Assembly (NCBI GenBank): GCA_964616985.1
Contig: CAZTVF010000015.1
Span: forward strand, 1 to 61,426
From: CAZTVF01 sp964616985
Lineage (GTDB): Bacteria > Planctomycetota > Phycisphaerae > SM23-33
Direction of reading: 5' to 3'
Length of the DNA: 61,426 nt
Shown here: positions 51,010-59,812 of the stretch, piece by piece
How positions within the stretch are numbered: position 1 is the stretch's first letter
Layout: each line of letters begins with the position of its first letter
The notes under the pieces: generated by a model
Seen by the model: the letters and a program-made list of their open reading frames with translations, nothing else
Database searches by the model: none
Told to the model about the DNA's origin: nothing
Made by a program: the position numbers and the translations under genes

Positions 51010-51307
51010 CCCGCCACGAGCCATGCGTCGGCCCTATGGAGTGCGGTGGCAAAGGCCGCGCAGCGGCCGCGACACCGCTTTGGATCGATTTGGCTCGGAT
51101 GCCTTTCCATAAGCCATCGCACCCGCCGTCGCTGAATCCAAAGCGGCGTCGTTGCCGCCGCACACCATAGCGCAGCGGCACCCTATCGCGCCGCGGCCCT
51201 CCATAGGGCCGTTGGCGCCGCAGGTGATGACACCGATCTTCGCTGCACTTTTCCTTTGTGTTCTTTGTGGCCTTTGTGGTGAAATCCCTGGCCCAAGGAG
51301 TAACCCC
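51010..51307. repeat. Imperfect inverted repeat of about 190 bp plus CTTTGTG element
   Basis: Left half CGGCCCTATGGAGTGCGGTG, with CGCTTTGGAT further in. Right half ATCCAAAGCGGCG, ending with CCTCCATAGGGCCG, over about 51028-51217. A CTTTGTGTTCTTTGTGG element follows at 51252-51284. No gene is seen. Confidence 0.65.
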
Positions 51308-52528
51308 ATGAGTGAAAACCAAACCGATATTCAGCTCCTTCGCGACCTGGCGAAGCAGTACGCCGAGATCGCGGCCAAGGATGTGCAGGAAAAGCGCCGC
51401 GAGCTGTGGCGGGCGCACTACAACCTTGAACCCGTACCGCCGCCCATCCACGTGGCTACCGATGCGTGCGCGTGGGAGGTCGTCGACCGCCTCCAGTGCA
51501 AGGACCCCTTCTGGCAAGGCTGGGAGATGAAGCTCCGCCGGGGCATCGCCCAGGACGCCATCGGCGACGACGTGATCATCGAGCCCTGGCTGTCGATGGA
51601 GGCGACGCACCGCATCGACTGGCTGGACACCTGGGGCGTCCGCGTCTCCCCGCCCGGCAAGAACTGCTTCGAGCACCCGCCGCTGAAGGACCTCGCCGAC
51701 ATCGAGCGGATGACCAAGCCCGTGCACGACCTCGACGAGGAGGCGACGCAGCGAGACTACTCCCGCGTGCGGGCCGCCATCGGCGACATCGTCGAGATCG
51801 ACCTGCAGCGCCGCCCGCTGGAGAGCCTTTTCGCGGCCGACATCTCCACCTTCCTCGCCCTGCTGCGCGGCATGACGCCGATGATGATGGACATGATCGA
51901 CAACCCCGAGTGGCTGCACCGCGTGCTGGCGATCATGCGCGACGGCATCCTGGAGAACCAGGCGCAGGCCGTCGCCGCTGGTCACTGGAGCCTCACGCTG
52001 CAATACAACCAAGCCGCCACCTACGCCCGCCGTCTGCCAGCGCCGCGGGCCAACACCTACGGCGTCGACCGCAAGGACGTGTGGTGCTTCATGGCCGCCC
52101 AGGAATACACGCTCGTGAGCCCGGCCATGCACGACGAATTCCTGCTTCAGTACCAGCTGCCGATCACGGCCAACTTCGGGCTGGTGCACTACGGCTGCTG
52201 CGAGGACCTGACGCGAAAGATCGACATTCTTCGAAAGATCCCCAACCTGCGGAGCATCGCTGTGGCGCCCGTGGCGAACCTCGCCGAGTGCGCGCGGCAG
52301 ATCGGCAGCGACTACTGCATGTCGTGGCGTCCCAACCCGGCCGAGATGGTCAGCCTGGGCTTCAACGAGGCCAAGGTGCGCAACATCATCCGCCGCGGGC
52401 TGGAAGTCACGCGCGGCGGCCGCGTGCACGTCAACCTCAAGGACGTCACCACACTGCAAGGCGACCGCAGCCGCCTGGCCCGCTGGGTGGCGCTGGTGCG
52501 CGAAGAGATCGGCCGCGTGTATGGGTGA
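51308..52528 (+). CDS. URO-D superfamily protein, divergent
   Basis: A 406-residue protein of the uroporphyrinogen decarboxylase/MtaA superfamily. The family pattern is weak at the N-terminus but clear in LLRGMTPMMMDMIDNPEWLH, LPITANFGLVHYGCCEDLTR and later SDYCMSWRPNPAEMVSLG. The double Cys in YGCCED and the later Cys-containing SDYCMSW may be a zinc site. It differs from the copy at 18095. AGGAG precedes the ATG. Substrate unknown; a methyl-transfer or decarboxylation step in catabolism is plausible. Confidence 0.7.
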   Translation: MSENQTDIQLLRDLAKQYAEIAAKDVQEKRRELWRAHYNLEPVPPPIHVATDACAWEVVDRLQCKDPFWQGWEMKLRRGIAQDAIGDDVIIEPWLSMEATHRIDWLDTWGVRVSPPGKNCFEHPPLKDLADIERMTKPVHDLDEEATQRDYSRVRAAIGDIVEIDLQRRPLESLFAADISTFLALLRGMTPMMMDMIDNPEWLHRVLAIMRDGILENQAQAVAAGHWSLTLQYNQAATYARRLPAPRANTYGVDRKDVWCFMAAQEYTLVSPAMHDEFLLQYQLPITANFGLVHYGCCEDLTRKIDILRKIPNLRSIAVAPVANLAECARQIGSDYCMSWRPNPAEMVSLGFNEAKVRNIIRRGLEVTRGGRVHVNLKDVTTLQGDRSRLARWVALVREEIGRVYG

Positions 52529-52895
52529 TCCCCGGCGAGAAGAAGAAGGAGAGCGGGATTTCAGGACGATCCAGAGGATTTGAGGGATTAGAGGAAAGAA
52601 GCTTCATTGAACTCGTAACGGTTTTGGCGGCGGCTTGCCTTTGGGCGCTGTAAAGCCCCGGCGCCATCCTCGTCTGACAGCGCCGAACGGCAAGCCACCG
52701 CCAGGCGCACTGGCATGTTCGGTTGTTGGTGAACTATCCCCTTAATCCTTTGAATCCCTTTGATCTGCCTGCCGGCAGGCAGGTCCCGCTCTCTTTTTTT
52801 CTCTTCTCTTTGAGCGGGTGCGAATTCCTTGCATCGCCCCGGGCGGCAACGCATAATAACAACTTGATCATCGACCACTTGAAGGAGCGAATGCG
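52529..52895. repeat. Gap with a GGCTTGCC…GCGCTGT element
   Basis: A diverged third copy of the element at 43760 and 45789. Its arms are GGCTTGCCTTTGGGCGCTGT (52632-52651) and ACAGCGCCGAACGGCAAGCC (52677-52696). A short GCCTGCCGGCAGGC palindrome follows near 52768. No gene is seen. Confidence 0.75.
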
Positions 52896-53900
52896 ATGAA
52901 TAGAACCATGGCATGGATGGCGCTGGTCGCCCTGGCCGCGAGCTGGATGCTGGCCGGCTGCGACAACCCCGAACCCAATCTGAAGACCCCCGAAGGCAGC
53001 ACCATCAAGGTCGCTACCATCTCCCCCACCGACGAGACGGAGATCACCGCCGTCAGCAACGTCGAGACCGCCCGGGCCGACTACATCCACCGCCTGGAGG
53101 TGCTGCGCGACTACTACTCCAAGATGGGCAACGTCGATAAGAACTGGATGGCCCGCAACGAACTGCTCAACGTCGAGAGCGCCCAGGCCTTCAGCTGGAT
53201 GGGCTTCAAGGCCACCATCCCCAAGGGCGAGTCGCTGGACAACGTCGACGACCGCCTGCTGGTGGAAGAGATGTCCGCCGCCCGCAAGACGTGGACGGCC
53301 TCGCTGGAAGAGCTCGCCGCCTACTACAAGCGTAAGAACGACACGACGAACTTCCGCCTTGTCGAGACCACGCTGATGCGGTACGACCCCGTCCGCGTCT
53401 ACACGTACATCTACGCGGCCGAGATCCCCGGGCCCGAGCTTCGCCCCACGACGGTCATCCCCGAGGCCGACAAGCTGTATGACCAGGCCTACAAGATGTT
53501 CACGGACGGCAAGGGCGCGCTGCACTTCTTCGTGACCACCGACTACCGCAAGGAGCGCCAGGCCATCGTGCTGTTCCGCCAGCTGATCGAGAAGTACCCC
53601 AACAGCACCAAGATCGCCCTGAGCGCCTACTACATCGCCGACATCCTCAAGGAATACTTCAACGAGGACATCCGCTCGGTCCACTGGTACGAGCGGGCCT
53701 GGCAGTGGGATCCGCACATCACCGAGCCCGCCCGCTTCCAGGCGGCCACCGTGTACGACTACCGCCTGGCCGACTACAAGAAGGCCATCGAGTGCTACAA
53801 GGCGTCTCTCAAGGACGACCCGTGGCGCGTGCTGAATCCCGAACACGCCCGCAACCGCATCAACGAGTTGCAGAAGGAAATGGGCAAGCAGACGAAGTAA
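52896..53900 (+). CDS. TPR-like lipoprotein
   Basis: A 334-residue predicted lipoprotein with lipobox SWMLAGC. The N-terminal 60 residues are charged and unusual; from about 190 it has TPR-like units (KALSAYYIADILKEYF-type, then ATVYDYRLADYKKAIECYKA). GAAGGAG precedes the ATG at good distance. It is probably an envelope assembly factor (BamD-like architecture is possible but not shown). Confidence 0.8.
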   Translation: MNRTMAWMALVALAASWMLAGCDNPEPNLKTPEGSTIKVATISPTDETEITAVSNVETARADYIHRLEVLRDYYSKMGNVDKNWMARNELLNVESAQAFSWMGFKATIPKGESLDNVDDRLLVEEMSAARKTWTASLEELAAYYKRKNDTTNFRLVETTLMRYDPVRVYTYIYAAEIPGPELRPTTVIPEADKLYDQAYKMFTDGKGALHFFVTTDYRKERQAIVLFRQLIEKYPNSTKIALSAYYIADILKEYFNEDIRSVHWYERAWQWDPHITEPARFQAATVYDYRLADYKKAIECYKASLKDDPWRVLNPEHARNRINELQKEMGKQTK

Positions 53901-54081
53901 GCTCCGCGATGCAACAGGTCCCCCCGCGGGGCCAGGACGGATTAACAGGATCGCCTGGGTTTTTTGAGAAGGGAATCCAAGTGGTCCTTGCCCGCCTTGG
54001 CCCCGCTTTTTTATCGAAACACTCTGCCGCCCCGTACGTTCAACTTTAGAGCGGGTTGGCGCCGGCTGCGTCCGATAACTA

Positions 54082-54087
54082 TAATGC
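54082..54087 (+). promoter_or_regulatory. Putative -10 box for the DUF4159 gene
   Basis: TATAAT lies about 48 nt before the DUF4159 ATG, in the gap 53901-54135, which otherwise holds no gene. No -35 with good spacing is clear. Confidence 0.45.
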
Positions 54088-54135
54088 AGAGCCTCGTTTG
54101 CTCGACCCGCGGGGTTTCAGAAAGAGGACCTGGCT

Positions 54136-55653
54136 ATGGTGACGAAGAAACTACATCTTGTCGTGGCGATCCTGACGCTGGCCGCCGTCGCACTGCCGCT
54201 GAAGGCGGAATTTGAGAATCCCAAGGCCGCCAAGCCGCCCCAGGCCAAGCCCAACCGCCAGTCGGCCGCCGAGGGCATTCCGCCCCTGCCCCTGCCCGCG
54301 ACGCCCCTTCGCCGCAGCGAGAAGAAGCGCGAGCCCGCGCCCCCGGCCCTCATCGGCATGGTCAACTTCTCCGAGACCAAGGCCGCCTTCAAGGACGGCG
54401 AGCGCACCGAGGCCGCGGCCTTCCCCACCACGCAGATCGACATCGAACGCCTGGTCAACTACGCCAACGCCCGCCTCAACATCCGCTATCGCTACATGGG
54501 CATGACCCTGGACAAGTTCTCCTACGATCCGCAGGAACTGCCCATCCTGTACCTCACCGGCTGGACGCCGATGCCCAAGCTCAGCGACGCCACCCTCGAC
54601 CGCCTCCGCCGCTACCTCTACGACGGCGGGACGCTGGTCGTGCACGCCCAGTGCGGCCGCAAGGAATTCGTCGAGAGCGCCCGGGCCGAGATCGCCCGCC
54701 TGCTGCCCAACCGCAACCTGGCGGCGTTGAACACCGACTCGCCGCTGTTCTCGGCCTTCGCCCCGATCAAGGAAATGCGTTTCCGCATCGATGACCAGCC
54801 GTTCAAGTCGATGCCCCCCTACCTCGAGGCCGTGTTCCTGGGCTGCCGTCCCGCGGTGATCTTCTCGCCCATCGACCTCAACTGCGGCTGGGACGTGGAG
54901 AAGAGCCCCATCCAGGGCGGCATCCTGTATCACCAGGACGACGCGCTGCTGCTGGGCCTGAACATCGTGACGGTGACGCTGGCCAACTTCCAATACGCCC
55001 GCCAGTGGGGCGTGCAGAAGGTGTACCACGAGGCCGACCAGAAGAGCCGCGACGAGCTGGTCATCGCCCAGGTGGTTCACAACGGCGACTGGGACCCCAC
55101 GCCGCACGCCTTGCCCAACCTGATGAAGCACATCCAGGCCAATACCACGCTGAACGTGCAGTTCAAACGCCAGGAAGTGAACCTCGCGGACGTGGACGTA
55201 TTCAAGCACCCCGTGCTGTACATCACCGGGCTGCGAGACTTCAAGTTCTCGGACGTGGAAGTGGCCCGCCTCAAGACGTACCTCGCCTCCGGCGGCGTGC
55301 TGCTGGGCGACTCCGCGGCCGGCTGCAAGGCCTTCGATGAAGCCTTCCGCCGCGAGATTCAGCGTGTGATCGACACGCCGCTCAAGCCCCTGGCGATGGA
55401 CAACCAGGTGTACCAGACGCCGTACAAGGTGAAGAACGTCGAATACACCCCGCTGGCGATGGCGCAGGACAAGACGGGCGCGCTGCCGCTGATTGAGGGC
55501 ATCACTGTCGACGGGCAGCTCGCCGTCATCTACTCGCAGTACGGCCTGGGGACCGGGTGGGAACAGCTCGGTTTCGCCTACAACCGCGGCTACACCGACG
55601 CCGACTCCCTCCGCCTCGGCGTGAACATCTTCGCCTACGCCCTGATGCATTGA
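54136..55653 (+). CDS. DUF4159 protein with two domain copies
   Basis: A 505-residue exported protein (signal LHLVVAILTLAAVALPLKA). It holds two copies of a DUF4159-like glutamine-amidotransferase-fold unit. Copy 1 has LPILYLTGWTPMPKLSDA, then RRYLYDGGTLVVHAQCG. Copy 2 has HPVLYITGLRDFKFSDVE, then KTYLASGGVLLGDSAAGC. The nucleophile position is Cys-like in copy 1 and less clear in copy 2. The N-terminal 100 residues are Pro/Ala-rich. DUF4159 proteins occur near CoxG/MoxR-like loci in Planctomycetes, but none are nearby. A terminator follows at 55674. Confidence 0.82.
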   Translation: MVTKKLHLVVAILTLAAVALPLKAEFENPKAAKPPQAKPNRQSAAEGIPPLPLPATPLRRSEKKREPAPPALIGMVNFSETKAAFKDGERTEAAAFPTTQIDIERLVNYANARLNIRYRYMGMTLDKFSYDPQELPILYLTGWTPMPKLSDATLDRLRRYLYDGGTLVVHAQCGRKEFVESARAEIARLLPNRNLAALNTDSPLFSAFAPIKEMRFRIDDQPFKSMPPYLEAVFLGCRPAVIFSPIDLNCGWDVEKSPIQGGILYHQDDALLLGLNIVTVTLANFQYARQWGVQKVYHEADQKSRDELVIAQVVHNGDWDPTPHALPNLMKHIQANTTLNVQFKRQEVNLADVDVFKHPVLYITGLRDFKFSDVEVARLKTYLASGGVLLGDSAAGCKAFDEAFRREIQRVIDTPLKPLAMDNQVYQTPYKVKNVEYTPLAMAQDKTGALPLIEGITVDGQLAVIYSQYGLGTGWEQLGFAYNRGYTDADSLRLGVNIFAYALMH

Positions 55654-55673
55654 TCTTTCCCCACACCCACCAC

Positions 55674-55703
55674 AAAGCGGCGACCTCGGTCGCCGCTTTT
55701 TTT
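55674..55703 (+). terminator. Rho-independent terminator
   Basis: A perfect stem, AAAGCGGCGAC/GTCGCCGCTTT, around a CTCG-type loop is followed by seven Ts (55697-55703). It closes the DUF4159 gene. Confidence 0.92.
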
Positions 55704-55778
55704 GCGCGGTGGCGGCGGCGGGGCGGTGTCGATTCGAGGCGGTCGGTGGTAGGCGTGTCCCCGTCGGCGCAAAAAAGT

Positions 55779-55857
55779 GGCCGGCGAGGGAAAGGAGGAC
55801 GAAAACCTCGCCGGCCAGAGGGGTCGGGGGGGGAACCCCTCTCGCTCGCTCTATAAT
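55779..55857 (+). promoter_or_regulatory. Two hairpins and a -10 box before the MDR dehydrogenase gene
   Basis: Stem 1 is GGCCGGCGAGG/CCTCGCCGGCC (55779-55789 and 55806-55816). Stem 2 is AGAGGGGT/ACCCCTCT (55817-55842). TATAAT follows at 55852-55857, about 97 nt before the start codon. As the hairpins lie upstream of the -10, they are more likely DNA-level regulatory or repeat elements than a leader riboswitch. Confidence 0.5.
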
Positions 55858-55953
55858 AGTTTCGTTCGCTTGAGGCCCGAGGTTCTGCAATTCCCGAAGT
55901 TTTTGTGGAAATCAAGCCGCGGGCCCCGACGCGGCACAAGGAAAGGAACCAGC

Positions 55954-56982
55954 ATGAAAGCGGCCATCATCCGGCAGCATGGCGGCGTAGAGAGCATCGA
56001 GATCGCGGACATGCCCGAGCCCGTCCCCGCGCACGGCGAGGTGCTGCTGGAGATGAAGGCGGCGGCGCTGAACCACCTGGACATCTGGGTGCGCCGCGGC
56101 GGGCGGGCCAAGATCCCCATGCCCCACGTCATGGGCTCCGACGGGGCCGGGGTGGTCGAGGCCGTGGGGCCGGACGTCTCCGGCGTGGCCGTCAACGATG
56201 CGGTCATCATCAACCCGGGCCTCTCGTGCGGGCACTGCGAGCACTGCCGCCGCGGCGACCAGAGCGTATGCGAAAGCTTCGGCATCATCGGGCTGTCGCG
56301 CGGTGGCGTGTTCGCGCAGAAGGTCGTCGTGCCGGCTACGAACGTGCTGCTCAAGCCCCCCCACCTGGACTTCAACGAGGCCGCGGCGCTGGGCGTCGCC
56401 TACGCCACCGCCTGGCGGATGCTCTTCAGCCGCGGAGGCCTGCGCCCCGGGCAGTGCGTACTCATCCAGGGCATCGGCGGCGGCGTGGCCATCGCAGCAC
56501 TGCAACTGGCCAAGGCGGGCGGGGCCGGCGCCATCGTGACCTCCGGCGACGACGAAAAGCTCCGCCTGGCCGCCGCCCTGGGGGCCGACCACGGCATCAA
56601 CTACCGCACCAGCGACACGGCGGCCAGGGTGCGCGAGATCACCGGCGGGCGCGGCGTGGACCTGGTGATCGACAGCGTGGGGGCCGCGACGCTGGCGGCC
56701 AACATGAACAGCGTCCGCCGCGGCGGCACGATCGTCAACTGCGGCGTGACGGGCGGAAGCGATGCGACGCTCAACATGCAGCAGCTTTACTGGAACCACA
56801 TCACGCTACGCGGCAGCACCCTGGCGAACCACTACGAGTTCCGCCAACTCCTCCGCGCGATGTCGGTCAACAAGATCAAGCCCATCATCGACTCCATCCT
56901 CCCCCTCGACCAGGCCCGCGCCGCAACACAGCGCATGGAAGACGGGAAACAGCTGGGAAAGATCGTCCTGGCGATCGGATGA
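55954..56982 (+). CDS. Zinc-type medium-chain dehydrogenase/reductase
   Basis: A 342-residue MDR protein. The structural-zinc cysteines are present (CGHCEHCRRGDQSVC), and the Rossmann nucleotide motif is IQGIGGGVAIAALQLAKAGG. The usual catalytic-zinc Cys position reads NHLDIWVRRG, that is Asp instead of Cys, as in the NHxDxW subgroup. It should oxidise an alcohol or reduce an aldehyde/enone with NAD(P). It is convergent with the BMC operon; a functional link (alcohol/aldehyde chemistry) is possible but not shown. GGAAAGGA precedes the ATG. Confidence 0.85.
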   Translation: MKAAIIRQHGGVESIEIADMPEPVPAHGEVLLEMKAAALNHLDIWVRRGGRAKIPMPHVMGSDGAGVVEAVGPDVSGVAVNDAVIINPGLSCGHCEHCRRGDQSVCESFGIIGLSRGGVFAQKVVVPATNVLLKPPHLDFNEAAALGVAYATAWRMLFSRGGLRPGQCVLIQGIGGGVAIAALQLAKAGGAGAIVTSGDDEKLRLAAALGADHGINYRTSDTAARVREITGGRGVDLVIDSVGAATLAANMNSVRRGGTIVNCGVTGGSDATLNMQQLYWNHITLRGSTLANHYEFRQLLRAMSVNKIKPIIDSILPLDQARAATQRMEDGKQLGKIVLAIG

Positions 56983-57047
56983 AGAAGAAGAAACGGAAAG
57001 AGATAGCAGGGATAAGAGGGATAAACGCGGATAGAAGAGAAAGAAGA

Positions 57048-57090
57048 AAAAGCGAGCGTAACCCTACCGCCACGGGCATCGCTCGCTTTT
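57048..57090. terminator. Bidirectional terminator between the MDR gene and the BMC operon
   Basis: Arms AAAAGCGAGCG (57048-57058) and CGCTCGCTTTT (57080-57090), with T-runs on both strands. It can end transcription from the plus-strand MDR gene and from the minus-strand BMC operon. Confidence 0.8.
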
Positions 57091-57189
57091 GTGCGCTGCT
57101 GGAATAGCACCGACGCGGAGCGCGAATGCTCACGGGAACGACGCGACGCACCCTACGACCTACTGCCTACGACCTACGACCTTCCTCCT

Positions 57190-58485
57190 CTACGACCCGA
57201 TGCGGTTGATTCGCGCAGTGTGGTAGGCAAGGCGCTGGGCGGAGGTCATCTTGGCGAAGTCGGGCAGGCCGTCGGCCTTGAGGGGCCACTGCACGTCGAC
57301 CTTGGGCGCGTCGGGTCGCGACGAATACTGCGGCGCGGCGGCGACGGCGGCGGGCTTGAACGCAGGCCTGGCCGCAGGCGCGGGCGCCGCGGCGGCGGGC
57401 TTGGGCGAAAACGACTTCCGCACCGAGCCCGGCACGGTGACCTTCGCGCCGTCGCCGCTGTAGCTCAGCGCCTGGTCGGTCATTTCCATGTCTTTTTCCA
57501 GCGTGCGGTTGGGCTTGATGCCCAGCCCCTGCAGCACGCCGTGGTACGCACGCACGGCCTCGGCGGCGCCGATCTGGTCGTCGGCGATCATGCGGAGGAA
57601 CTGGATGAACGCGAGCTGGTGTTCGGCGTTGTTGATCTTGCGGCCGAACAGGGCCGCGCGGGCGCCGTGCTTCTTGGCGTCGGCGAGCAGCTTGAAGGCA
57701 TCGTACGTCGTGCCGGCCGAGCCGCCCAGGATGCCCGGCACAAGGTGCGGGTCGTAGCTGACGAGTTCTTCCATCGCCTTGGGGCCGGTATAGGCCATCT
57801 TGAGGAACACCGGCCGGCCCGCCATGGCCACGCCGGCTAGGCTGCGGGCGATCATGTCGTTGATGAAGTGCCCCAGCAGTTCGGGCGGCACGGGGTTCAC
57901 CAGCGCGTTGGGGGCGAAGATCTCCAGGAAGTGGCGGAAGCCCTTGAGCTCGGCCTCGACGCGGAACTCGCGGTAGGCCTCGAGGCTGGCGCGGTCGAGG
58001 TCGACGTCGTTGTTGAACGTCATGCTGTAGAGGCCCAGGTTGGCCCCCAGGTGGCGGCAGCTCTCGTCATCGTCCTCGGTCAGGATCCGCCCCGCCTGCG
58101 CGTGGTCGATCAGGGCCGTGCGGAAAGGCCGCGACGGCGCCTTGGGGTACGACGAGCCGCGGGCGACGTGGATGTCGGTCGTGTCGTTGGCGCGAATGGC
58201 CGGCGTCATCGGCGAGGCGTCGAAGAGGCGCTCGCGGATCGTGATCACTTCGTTCATCGAGACGGACATCAGCATGATGTCCAGCAGCCCCTGCTGGATG
58301 CCCTGGCGGATCAGGTCGCGGAACTCGCCCAGCGAACGGAAGCCGCCGTCGACGTGCTCGGGGCTGCGGCCGGGGGCGGCCACGCCGAAGGCCATGTCCG
58401 CGTCCTTGGCGTCGGCGAGGATGAAGGCCTTGGAGTTGGGGTTGCCGTGGATGTCCGCCAGCTTGATGTCGAGAGTTTTTTCCAT
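57190..58485 (-). CDS. BMC-associated class I aldolase (DeoC/LacD-like) with C-terminal targeting-like tail
   Basis: A 431-residue protein. Residues 1-343 form a class I aldolase-like TIM barrel: FILADAKDADMAFGVAAPG at the start, the likely Schiff-base Lys229 in GRPVFLKMAYTG, and phosphate-binding HLVPGILGGSAGTTYDA. Then comes a Pro/Ala linker (about 358-395) and a conserved-looking C-terminal helix DFAKMTSAQRLAYHTARI near the end, resembling a BMC encapsulation peptide. Placed last in the operon, 62 bp after the class II aldolase. Likely cleaves a ketose phosphate inside the shell; substrate unknown. AGGAA precedes the ATG. Confidence 0.8.
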   Translation of the reverse strand: MEKTLDIKLADIHGNPNSKAFILADAKDADMAFGVAAPGRSPEHVDGGFRSLGEFRDLIRQGIQQGLLDIMLMSVSMNEVITIRERLFDASPMTPAIRANDTTDIHVARGSSYPKAPSRPFRTALIDHAQAGRILTEDDDESCRHLGANLGLYSMTFNNDVDLDRASLEAYREFRVEAELKGFRHFLEIFAPNALVNPVPPELLGHFINDMIARSLAGVAMAGRPVFLKMAYTGPKAMEELVSYDPHLVPGILGGSAGTTYDAFKLLADAKKHGARAALFGRKINNAEHQLAFIQFLRMIADDQIGAAEAVRAYHGVLQGLGIKPNRTLEKDMEMTDQALSYSGDGAKVTVPGSVRKSFSPKPAAAAPAPAARPAFKPAAVAAAPQYSSRPDAPKVDVQWPLKADGLPDFAKMTSAQRLAYHTARINRIGS

Positions 58486-58547
58486 GCATCGATTCCTGGC
58501 CGGCGGCGGCCTGCGAAGCCCGCCGCCCGCAAAACGGGACCGTTACC

Positions 58548-59513
58548 TTACGCGCCCTGCATCCGCTGCACGATCATGTCGGTGATGACCTGCACGAGGC
58601 GCTCGCTTTCGTCTTCCATCGCGCGGAGGCGGGCGGTGTGCGAGCTGCTGCCCAGCTCGATCTTGCGGCCCGCCACCACGGCCGGGAACAAGTGCCGCTG
58701 CGGCATCGGCTGGGCCTGGCCCTTTTCGCTGGGCAGGCCGTCGATGCCCGCGCCGCGGCCGTGGCCGTTGGCGGTCGCCTGGTGCTGGGCGATCGGCGTC
58801 GTGGAAAAGCCGCGGAGGAAGTCGTCGCTGCCGGCGAGCGTCGCCACCTCGCCCGAAAGGCGCGGGTCGGAGATGCCCATCTTCTTCTTGATCTCCAGCA
58901 GTTCGCGCACCTTCTGGTCGGGCAGCTGGCGGATGCTGCCGATCTCGCGGCTGAGCAGCAGGATGCGGCAGTACATGTCCAGCGTCTCGAGGTGGAAGTA
59001 GGCATGCTCGAGGCTCTTGTCGCACGCCACCGCGCCGTGGTTGGCCAGCAGGATCGTGTTGGCCTTGTTGCGCAGGTGCGGCAGGATCGTCTCGGCGAAA
59101 TCCTTGCTGCCGGGCGTGTCGTAGTCGGCCAGCGGCACCTGGCCGATGAAGATCTCGACCTCGGGCAGGATGTTCGAGGGGATGGACACGCCCGCGACGG
59201 CGAAGGCGGTGGCATAGGGCGGGTGGGCGTGCGCGACGGCGTTGATCTCCGGCAGTTCGTGGAAGATCTCCAGGTGCAGCTTGATCTCGCTCGTCCGCGG
59301 CCAGGAGCCGCCGATCTGCTTGCCGTCGTCGTCGACGACGGCGATCATCTCGGGCGTGAGGTAGCCCTTGGACACGCCGGTGGGCGTGCACAGGTACCGC
59401 CCGTTGCCCAGGCGAAAGCTGATGTTGCCGTCGTTGGCGGCGACGAAACCCTTGTCGTACATCCGCCGGCCCAGGTCGCAGATCTGTTTCTTGATTTCAT
59501 ATTCACTTGGCAT
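58548..59513 (-). CDS. Class II aldolase (fuculose/rhamnulose-phosphate aldolase-like), BMC-associated
   Basis: A 321-residue class II aldolase/adducin family enzyme. The zinc ligands His95, His97 and His159 are in AHAHPP and LANHGAV, and the catalytic Glu76 is in RTSEIKLHLEIF. It should split L-fuculose- or L-rhamnulose-1-phosphate into DHAP and lactaldehyde, which the neighbouring CoA-acylating dehydrogenase would oxidise. The core ends near 215; the extra 100 residues include a final amphipathic helix SERLVQVITDMIVQRMQ, a likely encapsulation peptide. The ATG overlaps the BMC-P stop by one base (TAATG), and GGAGG precedes it. Confidence 0.88.
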   Translation of the reverse strand: MPSEYEIKKQICDLGRRMYDKGFVAANDGNISFRLGNGRYLCTPTGVSKGYLTPEMIAVVDDDGKQIGGSWPRTSEIKLHLEIFHELPEINAVAHAHPPYATAFAVAGVSIPSNILPEVEIFIGQVPLADYDTPGSKDFAETILPHLRNKANTILLANHGAVACDKSLEHAYFHLETLDMYCRILLLSREIGSIRQLPDQKVRELLEIKKKMGISDPRLSGEVATLAGSDDFLRGFSTTPIAQHQATANGHGRGAGIDGLPSEKGQAQPMPQRHLFPAVVAGRKIELGSSSHTARLRAMEDESERLVQVITDMIVQRMQGA

Positions 59514-59812
59514 TATTTAACCTCCAGGATCGGCCGGAAATCGACCTCGTCCAGGATGCAAGCGTTGTAGCAGTCGTACGGGACCTTCTCGGGGTGAAAC
59601 GGCATGGCCGCTTCGCGCCCCTCCACCAAACCGATCAGGTCGCCCTCGCGGGCGCCCAGGGTGTCATACATCACCAGCGTCTCTTCGCCGCCGTCATTCT
59701 TGCCGGCCAGGGCGTGGCGGTCGTAAGGCCGCACGATCAGGTAACTGCCCGGCCGAAGATTGCCCATCTTCTGGTTCAGGACCACCTTGCCGATGACGCG
59801 GGAGATGCGCAT
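59513..59812 (-). CDS. BMC-P shell pentamer (EutN/CcmL family), copy 2
   Basis: A 99-residue EutN/CcmL-type vertex protein that caps a bacterial microcompartment. Landmarks are MRISRVIGKVVLNQKMGNL, SYLIVRPYDRHAL and the Gly-rich DTLGAREGDLIGLVEG. The C-terminus is longer than usual (PYDCYNACILDEVDFRPI). The start overlaps the RpiB-like stop by TGATG, and the stop overlaps the class II aldolase start. This tight coupling shows one operon. Confidence 0.93.
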   Translation of the reverse strand: MRISRVIGKVVLNQKMGNLRPGSYLIVRPYDRHALAGKNDGGEETLVMYDTLGAREGDLIGLVEGREAAMPFHPEKVPYDCYNACILDEVDFRPILEVK

